A DNA stretch of 64,000 bases from Marinomonas sp. CT5 (GCF_018336975.1 NZ_CP025572.1:2897930-2961929); one strand, 5' to 3'; counted from the stretch's first letter, positions 39,759 to 49,386 are shown. Program-made: numbers and translations. The notes: generated by a model from the sequence alone, not told the origin.

Positions 39759-39800
39759 GCATTCTTGCTGACGGTTCCTCTTTCCTTTTCAGCAGAATGC
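39759..39800 (+). promoter_or_regulatory. Hairpin in the dapA leader
   Basis: GCATTCTTGCTGA (39759-39771) pairs with TCAGCAGAATGC (39789-39800) with one bulged base, and flanking CCGG sequences could extend it. It ends 25 bases before the dapA start, just ahead of the GAGG ribosome-binding site. Confidence 0.45.
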
Positions 39801-39825
39801 ATACCGGCCCAAATGAGGCGACAGT

Positions 39826-40698
39826 ATGTTTTACGGTGCAATCACAGCATTAATTACTCCTTTTAAAAATGGTCAATTAGACGAAGACGCATTGCGTAAA
39901 ATTGTTCGTTGGCAAATTGATCAAGGTATCAATGGCTTAGTTCCAGTGGGCACCACTGGCGAATCTCCAACATTAAGCGAACACGAACACAAACGTGTGA
40001 TTGAAATTACTGTTCAAGAAACCAACAAAGCAGTTCCTGTTCTTGCTGGTGCAGGCTCTAACAACCCTGTTGAAGCCGTCAACTATTCAGAATATGCCTA
40101 TCAAGCTGGCGCTGATGCAACGTTACATGTAGCCGGTTACTACAATCGTCCAAACCAAACAGGCTTATACGAACACTTCAAATACGTCCATGACAACAGC
40201 AAGCTTCCTATTATTCTTTACAACATTCCACCACGGTCAGTTGTCGGACTGGAAGTTAGTACATTGGCTCGCTTAGCTGAATTACCACGAGTCATTGGTG
40301 TAAAAGATGCCACTGGAGACTTGACACGCCCTATACGAGAACGTGCATTAATTAATAAGCCTTTCAATTTTTTAAGTGGCGACGATGTCACTTCAGTGGC
40401 TTATAACATCGGTGGTGGCAATGGCTGCATTTCGGTTGCCTCCAACGTTGCACCAAAACAAATAGTAGAGCTACATCGCCTATGTCGTGAAGGTAAATAC
40501 GAGGAAGCAGCACAATTGCAAGACAAACTCTTTGCCTTACATTGCGCACTCTTTATCGAGCCTAATCCAGCAGGAGCAAAATACGCGATGTCACTATTAG
40601 GCCTTTGCACTGAAGAATGTCGCTTACCAATGGTGCCTTTGCAAGACAGTACAAAAGCCACCATTCGCCGCATTATGGAAGAACTGGAACTTATCTAA
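39826..40698 (+). CDS. dapA: 4-hydroxy-tetrahydrodipicolinate synthase
   Basis: This 290-residue TIM-barrel lyase condenses pyruvate with aspartate semialdehyde in the lysine and meso-diaminopimelate pathway. The start FYGAITALITPF, the pyruvate-binding VPVGTTGESPTLS, the tyrosine in ILYNIPPRSV and the Schiff-base lysine in VIGVKDATGDL are all present. Length matches E. coli DapA (292). It is preceded by a structured leader and GAGG, and followed by a terminator, so it appears monocistronic. In many gammaproteobacteria bamC follows dapA; here it does not. Confidence 0.96.
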   Translation: MFYGAITALITPFKNGQLDEDALRKIVRWQIDQGINGLVPVGTTGESPTLSEHEHKRVIEITVQETNKAVPVLAGAGSNNPVEAVNYSEYAYQAGADATLHVAGYYNRPNQTGLYEHFKYVHDNSKLPIILYNIPPRSVVGLEVSTLARLAELPRVIGVKDATGDLTRPIRERALINKPFNFLSGDDVTSVAYNIGGGNGCISVASNVAPKQIVELHRLCREGKYEEAAQLQDKLFALHCALFIEPNPAGAKYAMSLLGLCTEECRLPMVPLQDSTKATIRRIMEELELI

Positions 40699-40723
40699 AA
40701 TTAATTTAAAAGAACCATAAAAA

Positions 40724-40752
40724 AGCCCGCATCTAAGAGCGGGCTATTTTAT
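40724..40752. terminator. Bidirectional terminator after dapA
   Basis: AGCCCGC (40724-40730), loop ATCTAAGA, GCGGGCT (40739-40745), then ATTTTAT; an A-run on the other side also lets it serve the convergent YeaQ-like gene. Confidence 0.8.
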
Positions 40753-40766
40753 CAATAAAGTCTTAT

Positions 40767-41006
40767 CTAGGATTTGGCGAGCCGAACAACATAAAGCAAT
40801 ATAATGGCACCTACAGTTGCCGTAACAAGCGAACCCAAAAAGCTCCCTGCATACAAACCGAGCAATTGAAAAGTAAAACCACCAATAAAAGAACCCACTA
40901 CGCCAATAACAATATTACCAATCAAACCAAAGCCGCCACCTTTTACAAGCTGACCTGCTAACCAACCCGCCAAGGCACCAATAAACAAAAAAGCTAAGAT
41001 CTCCAT
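40767..41006 (-). CDS. GlsB/YeaQ/YmgE family small membrane protein
   Basis: This 79-residue protein has three glycine-rich membrane segments: FLFIGALAGWLAGQLV, IGNIVIGVVGSFIGGF and VTATVGAIILLYVV. This is the pattern of the GlsB/YeaQ/YmgE (transglycosylase-associated) family. Members are often induced by general or acid stress, but the biochemical role is unknown. It is convergent with dapA and shares its terminator. Confidence 0.88.
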   Translation of the reverse strand: MEILAFLFIGALAGWLAGQLVKGGGFGLIGNIVIGVVGSFIGGFTFQLLGLYAGSFLGSLVTATVGAIILLYVVRLAKS

Positions 41007-41243
41007 AAAATGATCCTTATATTATGTAATTGACAGTCATTTAGACTAGCACCTATTGGCTGAACAACCTAGAAAAGCAACCAAAAGCCCTTTACTACTA
41101 CCCCATATATTCTTTTTTCTGTTACTTTGTCATGAAAGTGCCAAGCTTTTTCAAGCAATATTGATAGCATGTATTTCAAACAACCAATGCGTACAGTAAA
41201 TCCTTCAAACATGATCAAGTTATACTTCGATGAGGAAAATTAG

Positions 41244-41927
41244 ATGAGCAAGGTACATTTTGTCGGCGGTGAAAAAGGCGGCGTAGGAAAATCTATGACT
41301 GCTCGTGTTTTAGCACAGTTTTATATTGATACAGATCGACCTTTTTTAGGTTTTGATTGCGATGCTTCTCACAGTACTTTTTCACGTTTTTATAGCGAAT
41401 TCGCCTCTCCAATTTTAATAGGAGAAGAAGACAGTCTCGATGGTATGTTAGCCGCTATTGAAGAATACCCTGATCGAGACTTAATAATTGACCTCGCTGC
41501 TCAAGCAGCACAACCATTGGGAAAATGGATTGAAGAAACCGATGTATTTGGTTTGCTAGATGAGATGGGGTATCAAGTCTGTTTATGGCATGTTATGGAC
41601 GATGGCGCCGACTCAGTAATACTTCTGGATAATTTGCTGGAGCGTTACACTCAACCATCGGTTGATTTTGTCGTCGTGCAAAACTTAGGACGCGGAACAG
41701 ACTTCTCACGCTTCCAAAAATCTGACACGTTTCACAAAGTCATTAATCGCGAAGCATTAATCATCGAGCTACCCAAACTGCAAAGTAAGTTAACGCAAAA
41801 AATAGACTTCAACAACAGCAGCTTTTGGGCTGTAGCAAACGATAAAAGCATTATGAACATTGCCGAAAGACAACGAATGAAAGTCTGGCTACGTAATACT
41901 TACGAGCAATTAGCTCAGCTTGGTTAA
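41244..41927 (+). CDS. Orphan ParA/MinD-type nucleotide-binding protein
   Basis: This 227-residue P-loop protein begins with the deviant Walker A box GGEKGGVGKSMTARVLAQF, the signature of ParA/MinD ATPases. FLGFDCDASHSTFSRFY is the following switch I region and DLIIDLAAQ the Walker B-like strand. No parB, min gene or replication origin is near, so a partitioning role is not supported. Similar stand-alone proteins are annotated as mobilisation or cellulose-related ATPases, but I cannot choose. It is monocistronic with a terminator after it. Confidence 0.75.
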   Translation: MSKVHFVGGEKGGVGKSMTARVLAQFYIDTDRPFLGFDCDASHSTFSRFYSEFASPILIGEEDSLDGMLAAIEEYPDRDLIIDLAAQAAQPLGKWIEETDVFGLLDEMGYQVCLWHVMDDGADSVILLDNLLERYTQPSVDFVVVQNLGRGTDFSRFQKSDTFHKVINREALIIELPKLQSKLTQKIDFNNSSFWAVANDKSIMNIAERQRMKVWLRNTYEQLAQLG

Positions 41928-41961
41928 TAGTTTTGATTGCTTTGAGTAACGAAGAAGGCAT

Positions 41962-41996
41962 AAAAGGGCGACTGCCTAGCAGTAGCCCTTTTTTTA
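41962..41996. terminator. Bidirectional terminator
   Basis: AAAAGGGC-g-ACTGC pairs with GCAGTA-GCCCTTTTT around a CTA loop, with T-runs on both strands. It serves the ParA-like gene (plus) and the oxaloacetate decarboxylase gene (minus). Confidence 0.85.
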
Positions 41997-42021
41997 GGAC
42001 GAGACAAGACACACAGTCGAA

Positions 42022-42885
42022 TTATTCTTGCACATCCATATACTTGTTCGCCCACTCACGATTTTCTTCCAAAGTAGAGTAGCGTGTAGACAACTCTGAA
42101 GCATTTAACGTCCCTTCAGCAATACCTCGCTGCTCACGCAAGCAATCATAAGTTGCTTTAATTGCTGCAAAATACGCTGCATGGCCATTTACAACAATAC
42201 GAACACCATTCCTTGCAAGACGTTCACGATCGCGTAATTCAGGATTATCGTAAGCAACAAGCATGATAGGAATAGTGATGTGCTGGCTAATTTCTTCCAA
42301 ATGAGCAAAATCACGAATACCAACCATACAAATACCGTCAACACCCACCTCTTGATAAGCCTTAACACGAGCAATCGTCTCTTCCGTCGTCAATTGACCC
42401 GCGTTAGTACGAGCAATAATGCTCATAATAGGGTCAATACGAGCCTCCAAGGCTGCTTTTAATTTACCAACCGCTTCTTCAACTGGAATCAAATCCGTAG
42501 ACTTATGGCCATACTTGGCTGGTAGCAAGGTATCTTCAATAGTTAAAGCGGCAACGCCGGCACGTTCAAGCTCAACAATAGTACGCATGACATTGAGTGC
42601 GTTACCGTAACCATGATCAGCATCAGCAATAATTGGCAAACGGGCAACGCGACCAATTCGAGTCGCTTGCTCGGTAAATTCACTCAGGGTAATCAACGCA
42701 AAGTCTGGAGCAGCCAAAACCTGCAGAGAAGCAACAGACCCACCTAAAATACCAACTTCAAAGCCAAGATCTGCTGCAATTCGAGCTGACATAGGATCAA
42801 AAGTAGAAGCGGTGTAATAACACTGACCACTTGCGAGTAATGCCCGAAAATCATTGCGCAAATCATGCTGGGAAGGTGTTGCCAT
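42022..42885 (-). CDS. Oxaloacetate decarboxylase-like PEP mutase/isocitrate lyase family enzyme
   Basis: This 287-residue protein is closely similar along its length to the Pseudomonas aeruginosa PA4872-type oxaloacetate decarboxylase. Shared blocks include [56 protein letters not shown] and the magnesium-binding TIEDTLLP. The family signature cysteine of isocitrate lyases (KKCGH) is absent and replaced by GHKSTDL, as in PA4872. It would decarboxylate oxaloacetate to pyruvate in the cytoplasm. It has its own terminator and appears monocistronic. Confidence 0.88.
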   Translation of the reverse strand: MATPSQHDLRNDFRALLASGQCYYTASTFDPMSARIAADLGFEVGILGGSVASLQVLAAPDFALITLSEFTEQATRIGRVARLPIIADADHGYGNALNVMRTIVELERAGVAALTIEDTLLPAKYGHKSTDLIPVEEAVGKLKAALEARIDPIMSIIARTNAGQLTTEETIARVKAYQEVGVDGICMVGIRDFAHLEEISQHITIPIMLVAYDNPELRDRERLARNGVRIVVNGHAAYFAAIKATYDCLREQRGIAEGTLNASELSTRYSTLEENREWANKYMDVQE

Positions 42886-43108
42886 AAAATACTCCTAAAG
42901 AATGTCACTAACTTTCATATAGTGTAAATGGCGCAGATTATAACCCCCTTGCGGACTTGCTTCATCTAATTCAGACCAAATGGTTAGGTTTTGTAAGTAA
43001 ACTACATAGCAAAAGATCTATATCTTCAAGAAATATAGAGGCTTACTCAAAAAAGAAAAAATCAGGGATATGAATTAGACCAGCATGAAATGATTAGGAC
43101 CAACCTAT

Positions 43109-43148
43109 AAAAAACGAAAGGCTCACCCATTTTCATAGGCAAGCCTTT
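43109..43148 (-). terminator. Terminator of the tannase-family gene
   Basis: On the minus strand AAAGGCT-TG-CCTA pairs with TGGG-TG-AGCCTTT (wobble allowed), followed by CGTTTTTT. Confidence 0.8.
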
Positions 43149-43164
43149 AGATCAGAAAGGCGTA

Positions 43165-44904
43165 TTACATGCTTTGAGGAGTTTTACACGAAAAGCTACT
43201 TGCACTTTCTACATTGCCTTTGCCATCGTACATGGCAACACTTGGATAAGGACAAAGAGGTCTGGTACGCGTCGCACTCCAAGATGCAGGTATTTCCTTG
43301 TTAACACCACCTGGGTTCCCTTCGCCGCGCGCAGAAGCAATCACCTGCTCAGGCTGTTCTCCTTTTTCCACCCAAGCAACAAGAGGCGTTAACATATCAA
43401 ACTGATCGGTTGATTTACCACCACTGCAGTGCCCCATTCCAGGCACAGGATAGAATTGCGCGAAATCGCTAGCATGTCCATTGTTTTTGGCATCTAACGC
43501 CTTATACCAAGCTTCGGTATCGTCCACAGAAAATATCGCATCAGACACACCATGATAGACCATTATTTTCCCACCCTTATCACGTAAAGAAGACATATCT
43601 TCTGGTGAAGGCGGCGCCATAAACGACATGGCAGATTCTTTATAAACACCAGAAACCGCATTTACCTTTTCCACAAGCTCATCAATATTGGCGCTCCAAA
43701 CAAAGTCTGCACCACTAAAGTTTCGAATATTATAGTCTTTGAGCGCTACAGGAGGCGTACTAAAAATCATCGCTACTGCGCCAGAATCTCGCTCAATGGG
43801 TGAACCATATTCCCAAAGAATGTGATAGCTATCATTAATACCTGCATCATATGGAAAAGAGGAATAGATAAGCTTGCCATCGCTGGTAGTTACCCCCTGA
43901 AAAATACTATCAACCGCGTCTTTTTGTGGTTGAGTAAGACAAGAACCGTCTCTATCAGATTGACAAGTCGGCACATCCTTTTGAATGCTAAAAGCGGTTT
44001 GGCAAGACTTAAAGTCTTGAATCAAGCCATCTTTGAGGCCATCGAGAGCATCACACTTAGCCAATATCGAATTCGAAACCATTGTTCGTTCAGCAAGTGT
44101 AAAAGAGGTTTGGAGATCTTTTTTGTCCGTATTAGGAACGGACGCATAAGCATGAGCGCCCGCAATACTTGCTACAGCGGCAAGTGGCAAACGATATCCA
44201 GGCGCACCGACCAAAATACCATCGTAATCATCAGCATATCGAGTCGCGGCAATCATGGCATGACGACCACCATTAGAACAACCAGCAAAATAACTACGGT
44301 CCGGATCTCGCCCATACACTTGATGAATCACAGTTTTTGCCATTGGCGTTAGCTTAGCAACCGCTTGATAGCCGTAATCCAGCCTTGCTTGAGGATCATA
44401 AGCAAAGGTAGGAATAGGTTTGTCATGGCCAGCATCGGAACTAATCACAGCAAATCCCTGCATCAAAGCACCAGTTAACGGGCCACCACCCCATTTACCC
44501 TCTGCGGTTCTGACTGAGCCATCTAACCCACCGTTTGCTTGGTAAAGAAAGCGCCCATTCCATTTTTTCGGTAAACGTAGTTCAAATCCAATAGCATAAG
44601 GTTTTCCATCAACCTCACCAATGCGCTCGTGCATTTTCCCCTTTACTAAACAGTGTTCTCCAACATCATTATTACCTAGTTTTAGTACACCTTTGTCTAC
44701 TGTTTCGACAGAATCAATCTGTGTATTGCTTGCCGTCAAAATAGATGACAGACCTTCACAACTAGAAGCAAGCACTGACGCCTTAGCCTCACTCAATTGC
44801 GGTAAATTGGTCTGAGAGGTTGCAGCATTAGCGAGGCTGCCATAAACAAGACAGCCTCCTATAGTCAAACTAAGTAAACTTGATTTAGATAAGCCTTGAT
44901 ACAT
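43165..44904 (-). CDS. Secreted tannase/feruloyl esterase family hydrolase
   Basis: This protein has 579 residues from the ATG at 44904, which has GGAAGG seven bases upstream; an ATG at 44919 lies before that site. A signal peptide is present (LSLTIGGCLVYGSLANA). The alpha/beta hydrolase has the family nucleophile motif YFAGCSNGGRHAMIAATRY, the acid region VYHGVSDAIFSVDDT and the histidine region VPGMGHCSGG. The last two flank the paired cysteines typical of tannases. It would hydrolyse ester-linked phenolic acids or similar plant/algal compounds outside the cytoplasm. Exact substrate is unknown. It is monocistronic. Confidence 0.88.
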   Translation of the reverse strand: MYQGLSKSSLLSLTIGGCLVYGSLANAATSQTNLPQLSEAKASVLASSCEGLSSILTASNTQIDSVETVDKGVLKLGNNDVGEHCLVKGKMHERIGEVDGKPYAIGFELRLPKKWNGRFLYQANGGLDGSVRTAEGKWGGGPLTGALMQGFAVISSDAGHDKPIPTFAYDPQARLDYGYQAVAKLTPMAKTVIHQVYGRDPDRSYFAGCSNGGRHAMIAATRYADDYDGILVGAPGYRLPLAAVASIAGAHAYASVPNTDKKDLQTSFTLAERTMVSNSILAKCDALDGLKDGLIQDFKSCQTAFSIQKDVPTCQSDRDGSCLTQPQKDAVDSIFQGVTTSDGKLIYSSFPYDAGINDSYHILWEYGSPIERDSGAVAMIFSTPPVALKDYNIRNFSGADFVWSANIDELVEKVNAVSGVYKESAMSFMAPPSPEDMSSLRDKGGKIMVYHGVSDAIFSVDDTEAWYKALDAKNNGHASDFAQFYPVPGMGHCSGGKSTDQFDMLTPLVAWVEKGEQPEQVIASARGEGNPGGVNKEIPASWSATRTRPLCPYPSVAMYDGKGNVESASSFSCKTPQSM

Positions 44905-45246
44905 AAAAAAACCTTCCATATTGTTTTTATATTAATTGTTTTCAACCTAAACAGAATAAAAGAGATAAAGGAAAAAGAAGAATTGCTTTTTTGCTTAAGT
45001 CATTCAAAAGATGCACAGAACAAGCTCGATAAGTTGTAATTTTCCTACATAAACATAAGAAAAACTCATTAGAATGTATTTTATGAAATAAAATTTCCTA
45101 ATTTTTGATAAAAATCAGTTTTTAGATCGCCTTTTCGTACAGGGAAACAGTGACAGACAGAAGCTCTAAGGATAACATACTGCCCCAGCATCTCTCATGC
45201 ACCCCTTTTTGGTTCTCAATCTTATTGATAATGTTAAGGTTCAAAA
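44905..45246. other. Divergent promoter region, no gene seen
   Basis: This AT-rich gap lies between the divergent tannase-family and antiporter genes and should hold both promoters. I see no conserved regulatory box or credible coding frame. Confidence 0.3.
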
Positions 45247-46533
45247 ATGAACGCTTGGTATCTAATCTGCTTTCTATCGGCACTAGCGGTCTTCATCGCT
45301 TTTACCAACCAATATATCTTGAAAATGCAAACAACAATTGCCATTACAACAGGTTCTGTTGTGATTTCTTTATTGTTAATTCTTGCTGTAAAAATGCTTG
45401 GAGATGAAACGGCATTGTTCGTCACTCAAGTTGTATCAGGGATAGATTTTAATCAGCTATTATTAAAAGGCATGCTGGGCTTTTTATTATTTGCTGGTGC
45501 GTTAGAAATTGATCTGGCTGCTTTAAAAAGACAACGGTGGGAAATTACTATTTTGGTATTATTTTCCACTCTAGCCTCTACTTTTATTGTTGGCTATTTG
45601 AGCTTCTACATATTCGAGTTACTTAACTTTCCGATACCTTTCATTTATTGCCTACTCTTCGGAGCCTTGATTAGTCCAACCGACCCCATTGCCGTATTGG
45701 CAATTATCAAGCAAATGAGCGCACCGCAAGGCATCTCAATCCAAGTAGAAGGAGAATCTCTGTTTAACGATGGCGTAGGTCTCGTCATTTTCACCACAAT
45801 ATTTGCAGTCGCCTTTTATGGAACAGAAGCAAACTTTAAAGAGGTTGCAGAATTATTCTTAGTCGACGCAATTGGCGGTATCGTATTTGGTTTGGTCATC
45901 GCTGTTGTAGGTCACTTTGTGATCATTAACTGTAAAGACATCAACACTCGTCTATTAGTTACCTTAACGATTCCCTCTGCCGGCTTTGCTCTTGCTAATA
46001 TTTGGGAAATTTCTGGCGCCCTGGCGATGGTGACAAGCGGCATCTTACTGGGGAATATCACCCGAGCCAAAGCTTCTAAGAGACGCGGTCCTGATGGAAC
46101 GCGTTATGTGAAAGATTTCTGGCACGCAACAGACAGTTTTTTAAACGCCCTACTTTTCCTTATCATAGGTATGTTGATTGTCACCATGCCAATAACCTGG
46201 GAAATAATAGGCTTAGGTTTAATCATGGTACCAATTGTACTGTTTGCTCGTTTTATTAGCGTTGGTAGCCCTTACATGATTTTTAAACGCTACCGTGAAT
46301 ACGATAAGCACTCAGTGAAAATACTTACGTGGGGAGGGTTAAGAGGAGGCTTGGCGCTTGCTATGGCGGCGGCCATTCCAACGAATAACATGATGATTGA
46401 AGGAATGGATCTACATGACATCATAGTCATTATTACCTATGTTGTCGTAATTTTCTCCATTATAGTACAGGGATTGACCATCTCCCCCTTGATTCAGAAA
46501 AGTATTCAAGCGGCAAAAGATAAAGCAGAATAA
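45247..46533 (+). CDS. Na+/H+ antiporter of the CPA1/NhaP type
   Basis: This 428-residue membrane protein has about 12 segments of the monovalent cation:proton antiporter-1 family. The ion-site signatures are in LLFGALISPTDPIAVLAI and VEGESLFNDGVGLVIFT, both diagnostic of CPA1/NhaP. The later WGGLRGGLALAMAAAIP is also typical. It would export sodium in exchange for protons, useful in seawater. A hairpin terminator follows. Confidence 0.9.
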   Translation: MNAWYLICFLSALAVFIAFTNQYILKMQTTIAITTGSVVISLLLILAVKMLGDETALFVTQVVSGIDFNQLLLKGMLGFLLFAGALEIDLAALKRQRWEITILVLFSTLASTFIVGYLSFYIFELLNFPIPFIYCLLFGALISPTDPIAVLAIIKQMSAPQGISIQVEGESLFNDGVGLVIFTTIFAVAFYGTEANFKEVAELFLVDAIGGIVFGLVIAVVGHFVIINCKDINTRLLVTLTIPSAGFALANIWEISGALAMVTSGILLGNITRAKASKRRGPDGTRYVKDFWHATDSFLNALLFLIIGMLIVTMPITWEIIGLGLIMVPIVLFARFISVGSPYMIFKRYREYDKHSVKILTWGGLRGGLALAMAAAIPTNNMMIEGMDLHDIIVIITYVVVIFSIIVQGLTISPLIQKSIQAAKDKAE

Positions 46534-46558
46534 ATCATCCGAAGCTTATTCCTATAAT

Positions 46559-46590
46559 AAAGGTCAACATTATGTTGGCCTTTATTACTT
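46559..46590 (+). terminator. Terminator after the antiporter gene
   Basis: AAAGGTCAACAT pairs with ATGTTGGCCTTT (one G-T wobble, tight turn), followed by ATTACTTT. Confidence 0.7.
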
Positions 46591-46709
46591 TAGATAGACT
46601 AAGCGCTATATTTCTTTGATAAGCATGCCCTAGATCACGAAATTCCCCTCAAAGACCCTATAAAATGATTTTATAAGTACACTAAACCTTGAAAGTAGGT
46701 AGGTCATTG

Positions 46710-47564
46710 ATGTTAAAGACATCTCCTAGAAAGTATGTAGCTGAAGAAATAATACAACGCAATAATATCAATATAGTTGGTCATGGCGAAGAAACGCTTT
46801 TGCTGGCACATGGCTTTGGCTGCAATCAGAATATGTGGCGCTTTATACTTCCTTACCTATGTGAAAAATACCAAGTGGTTTTGTTCGATTATGTTGGCAG
46901 TGGCCGTTCAGATTTTTCCGCTTATCAGCAAGATCGCTATCATCAACTTGAAGGCTATGCCTTAGACATTATTGAAATCTGTGACACTTTAAAATTAACA
47001 AACATTATTTTTGTCGGTCATTCCATTAGCAGCACCATTGGCTGGATTGTTTCAGTTGCTCGACCTGATTTGTTCTCTAAAATGGTGGCAATCTGCCCTT
47101 CTCCTTGTTTTCTCAATTTAGGGAAAGAGTACCAAGGTGGTTTTGAAAAAACAGATCTTGAAAACTTAATCCAGTTAATGAACAAAGATTATATTGGCTG
47201 GGGGAATTACTTAGCGCCGATGGTTATAGGGAAAAACTTACCCCAAACAGAACAAAGTAGTGACAATGAAACCGATACCTTACTACAAGAGCTGCTAACG
47301 AGCTTTTGTTCTACTGATGTTACTTACTCAAAACCCTTTGCGGAAGCGACGTTTTTTTCTGATTATCGAAATATGCTTCCTAGTGTTACTCATCCCTGCT
47401 TGATCTTACAAAGCTCAAATGATGCTTTGGTGGCCGTTGATATTGGTAAATATGTACAACGCAACTTACAAAACGCGAAATTGGAAATTATCGAAGCCAA
47501 TGGTCATTGTTTACATATGACACACCCAATGCATGTTCTTAATGCTATAAAAGCATTTATCTAA
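46710..47564 (+). CDS. RsbQ-like alpha/beta hydrolase
   Basis: This protein has 284 residues from the ATG at 46710, where AGG lies six bases upstream; an alternative TTG lies at 46689. It matches Bacillus RsbQ and the plant KAI2/D14 receptor-type hydrolases closely: LLAHGFGCNQNMWR, LFDYVGSGRSD, the nucleophile elbow FVGHSISSTIGWIVS, PSPCFLN and FCSTDVTYSKPFAEATFFSD. In Bacillus RsbQ is the partner of the phosphatase RsbP in stress signalling. No rsbP or PAS-domain gene is adjacent here. It converges with the next gene at 15 bases. Confidence 0.85.
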   Translation: MLKTSPRKYVAEEIIQRNNINIVGHGEETLLLAHGFGCNQNMWRFILPYLCEKYQVVLFDYVGSGRSDFSAYQQDRYHQLEGYALDIIEICDTLKLTNIIFVGHSISSTIGWIVSVARPDLFSKMVAICPSPCFLNLGKEYQGGFEKTDLENLIQLMNKDYIGWGNYLAPMVIGKNLPQTEQSSDNETDTLLQELLTSFCSTDVTYSKPFAEATFFSDYRNMLPSVTHPCLILQSSNDALVAVDIGKYVQRNLQNAKLEIIEANGHCLHMTHPMHVLNAIKAFI

Positions 47565-47579
47565 AATAATGTTTTTTAG

Positions 47580-48233
47580 TTATGGCGTTTCTCGACGCAC
47601 TGAAAATATTGCACCATTCTCATAAAATTTAAGTAACTCTCGAACGTTAAAAGGCGTCATAACATCCGTATAATAAAATGCTTCTAGAGCCTTTCCGTTA
47701 TGAAGATCCTTTCTTACGCCACTTTTGCCATTATATGCATGGGTGCTACTTTGCACCTCTACAACATTAAGATTTACCGCGACAACGACCATAGTGCCGT
47801 ATTTATAAACCGGATCTTCGTTTTTAAAAATTTTTGAAAAATCCACACCATAGACATCATTGACTTTTGGCTTTTGCAGATAAGCAAGTGTCTTACTTTC
47901 CTGCTCCGCATTAAAGTAATCTACGGCAAGAAAAAAGCAGGGGACAATGATAGCCCACACTTCAATCGGTAAAAAAAGTAAAGTATGAGCAGAAGACAGA
48001 CTCTTTTTTCCCGTTTCAGAGTTCACATGAACAATGCGATCACGACGGTTTAAAGAATAACCTATCACCCCCACACCCAATGCCACCACAGTTAGGGAAA
48101 TGAGTTTGACCCAACGATTATCGCTGTAGAACCCCTCTCCCATAAAGTAGTCGACAACCAACTGAACATCGACAAAGAAAGCAATGAAAATAATAGGGGC
48201 AATCCAGCCCCGTCCTTTCCAAATTGGTAACAT
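47580..48233 (-). CDS. Membrane protein of unknown function
   Basis: This encodes 217 residues from the second of two closely spaced ATGs (48233), chosen for spacing to AGGGA. Three membrane segments are apparent: WIAPIIFIAFFVDVQLVV, LISLTVVALGVGVIGYSL and IEVWAIIVPCFFLAVDYF. A soluble C-terminal part of about 100 residues follows. The N-terminal segments around a charged RRDRIV loop recall small bacterial membrane proteins seen across gammaproteobacteria, but I cannot name the family. It converges with the RsbQ-like gene. Confidence 0.6.
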   Translation of the reverse strand: MLPIWKGRGWIAPIIFIAFFVDVQLVVDYFMGEGFYSDNRWVKLISLTVVALGVGVIGYSLNRRDRIVHVNSETGKKSLSSAHTLLFLPIEVWAIIVPCFFLAVDYFNAEQESKTLAYLQKPKVNDVYGVDFSKIFKNEDPVYKYGTMVVVAVNLNVVEVQSSTHAYNGKSGVRKDLHNGKALEAFYYTDVMTPFNVRELLKFYENGAIFSVRRETP

Positions 48234-48394
48234 TTTCATTCCCTATTTTTGAAGACCGATCCCCATTAAATTTTAATTCTCCATAAAACACAAGACAGTC
48301 AAATCAGGCAAAGAATCACTTGCTGGAATTTGTCATTGAATACTTAAAAAATATCTCTAAAATCGCGCCATACAAAAACACTCTAGGATTTTAT

Positions 48395-49309
48395 ATGACA
48401 TTATTTACCATTCTTGATGGCGGTATGGGCCGAGAACTTGAGCGCCGCGGAGCACCTTTCAAACAACCAGAATGGTCAGCGTTAGCATTGATGGAAGCAC
48501 CAAATATTGTGAAGGAAGTACATCAATCTTACATAGCCAGTGGATCACGTGTGATCACTACCAACAGTTATGCGTTAGTGCCCTTTCACATTGGCGAAAA
48601 GACCTTTAAAGAGCGAGGCCGTGAATTGGCCATGCTATCCGGTAAAGTTGCTCGTGAAGCCGCAGATGAAAGTGGAACGGGGACAAAAGTAGCTGGCTCA
48701 CTTGCGCCTTTGTTTGGTTCATATCGTGCAGACTTGTATCAAGCCGATCAAGTTGAAGAGTTAGCAACACCACTTATCGAGTCACTTAATCCTTATGTGG
48801 ATCTTTGGTTATCTGAAACACAAAGTTTGATCGATGAAACCTCTCGAGTAAAAGCCCTTGTTGATAAAATTGATTCCGACCATAAGCCATTCTGGGTGGC
48901 CTTTACTCTAGAAGACTCTGAGACAACAAAAGAGCCTTTACTACGTTCAGGGGAAACTGTTGTCGATGCGGTAAAGGCAATGCTAGATATTGGTGTAGAC
49001 GCCATTTTATTTAACTGTAGTCAGCCAGAAATCATCGGTGAAGCCATTCAAGTAACAAAGCAGACCTTGTCTTCTATGAATGCTAATCAAATCCAAATCG
49101 GTGCTTATGCTAATGCCTTTCCACCACAACCTAAAAATGCAACCGCAAACGATGGCTTAGATGAGATACGTGAAGACCTAACACCACCGGCTTATCTCAG
49201 CTGGGTTGAACAATGGGTAAAAGACGGAGCAACTTTAATCGGAGGCTGTTGTGGCATTGGCCCAGAACACATAGCTGTTATGGAAGAGTTCAACCAAGCC
49301 AATTCATAA
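48395..49309 (+). CDS. mmuM: Homocysteine S-methyltransferase
   Basis: This protein has 304 residues from the ATG at 48395 with AGGA seven bases upstream; the open frame extends 25 codons further but without family similarity. It matches the zinc-dependent homocysteine methyltransferases of the MmuM type, which use S-methylmethionine or S-adenosylmethionine. DGGMGRELERRG opens the barrel, and the zinc cysteines are in FNCSQPE and LIGGCCGIGPEHI. No S-methylmethionine permease gene is adjacent. Given marine sulfonium chemistry, another methyl donor is possible. Confidence 0.88.
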   Translation: MTLFTILDGGMGRELERRGAPFKQPEWSALALMEAPNIVKEVHQSYIASGSRVITTNSYALVPFHIGEKTFKERGRELAMLSGKVAREAADESGTGTKVAGSLAPLFGSYRADLYQADQVEELATPLIESLNPYVDLWLSETQSLIDETSRVKALVDKIDSDHKPFWVAFTLEDSETTKEPLLRSGETVVDAVKAMLDIGVDAILFNCSQPEIIGEAIQVTKQTLSSMNANQIQIGAYANAFPPQPKNATANDGLDEIREDLTPPAYLSWVEQWVKDGATLIGGCCGIGPEHIAVMEEFNQANS

Positions 49310-49322
49310 AGAAATGAAGCAA

Positions 49323-49370
49323 GCAATAAAAAGGGACAGTGGATCACATCCTCCTGCCCCTTTTTATTGC
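49323..49370. terminator. Bidirectional terminator between mmuM and pqiC
   Basis: GCAATAAAAAGGG (49323-49335) pairs perfectly with CCCTTTTTATTGC (49358-49370), around an inner part-paired loop. A/T runs suit both directions. Confidence 0.8.
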
Positions 49371-49386
49371 CGATAAACCGTTCGAA

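Noticed and set aside
41244..41927. ParA-type ATPase as evidence for a plasmid or chromosome partition locus
   Set aside because: There is no parB, no parS-like repeats and no replication gene nearby; the neighbours are ordinary metabolic genes.
43822..44352. Long plus-strand open frame inside the tannase-family gene
   Set aside because: It lies wholly opposite a well-supported gene, has no ribosome-binding site and its translation lacks protein-like character.
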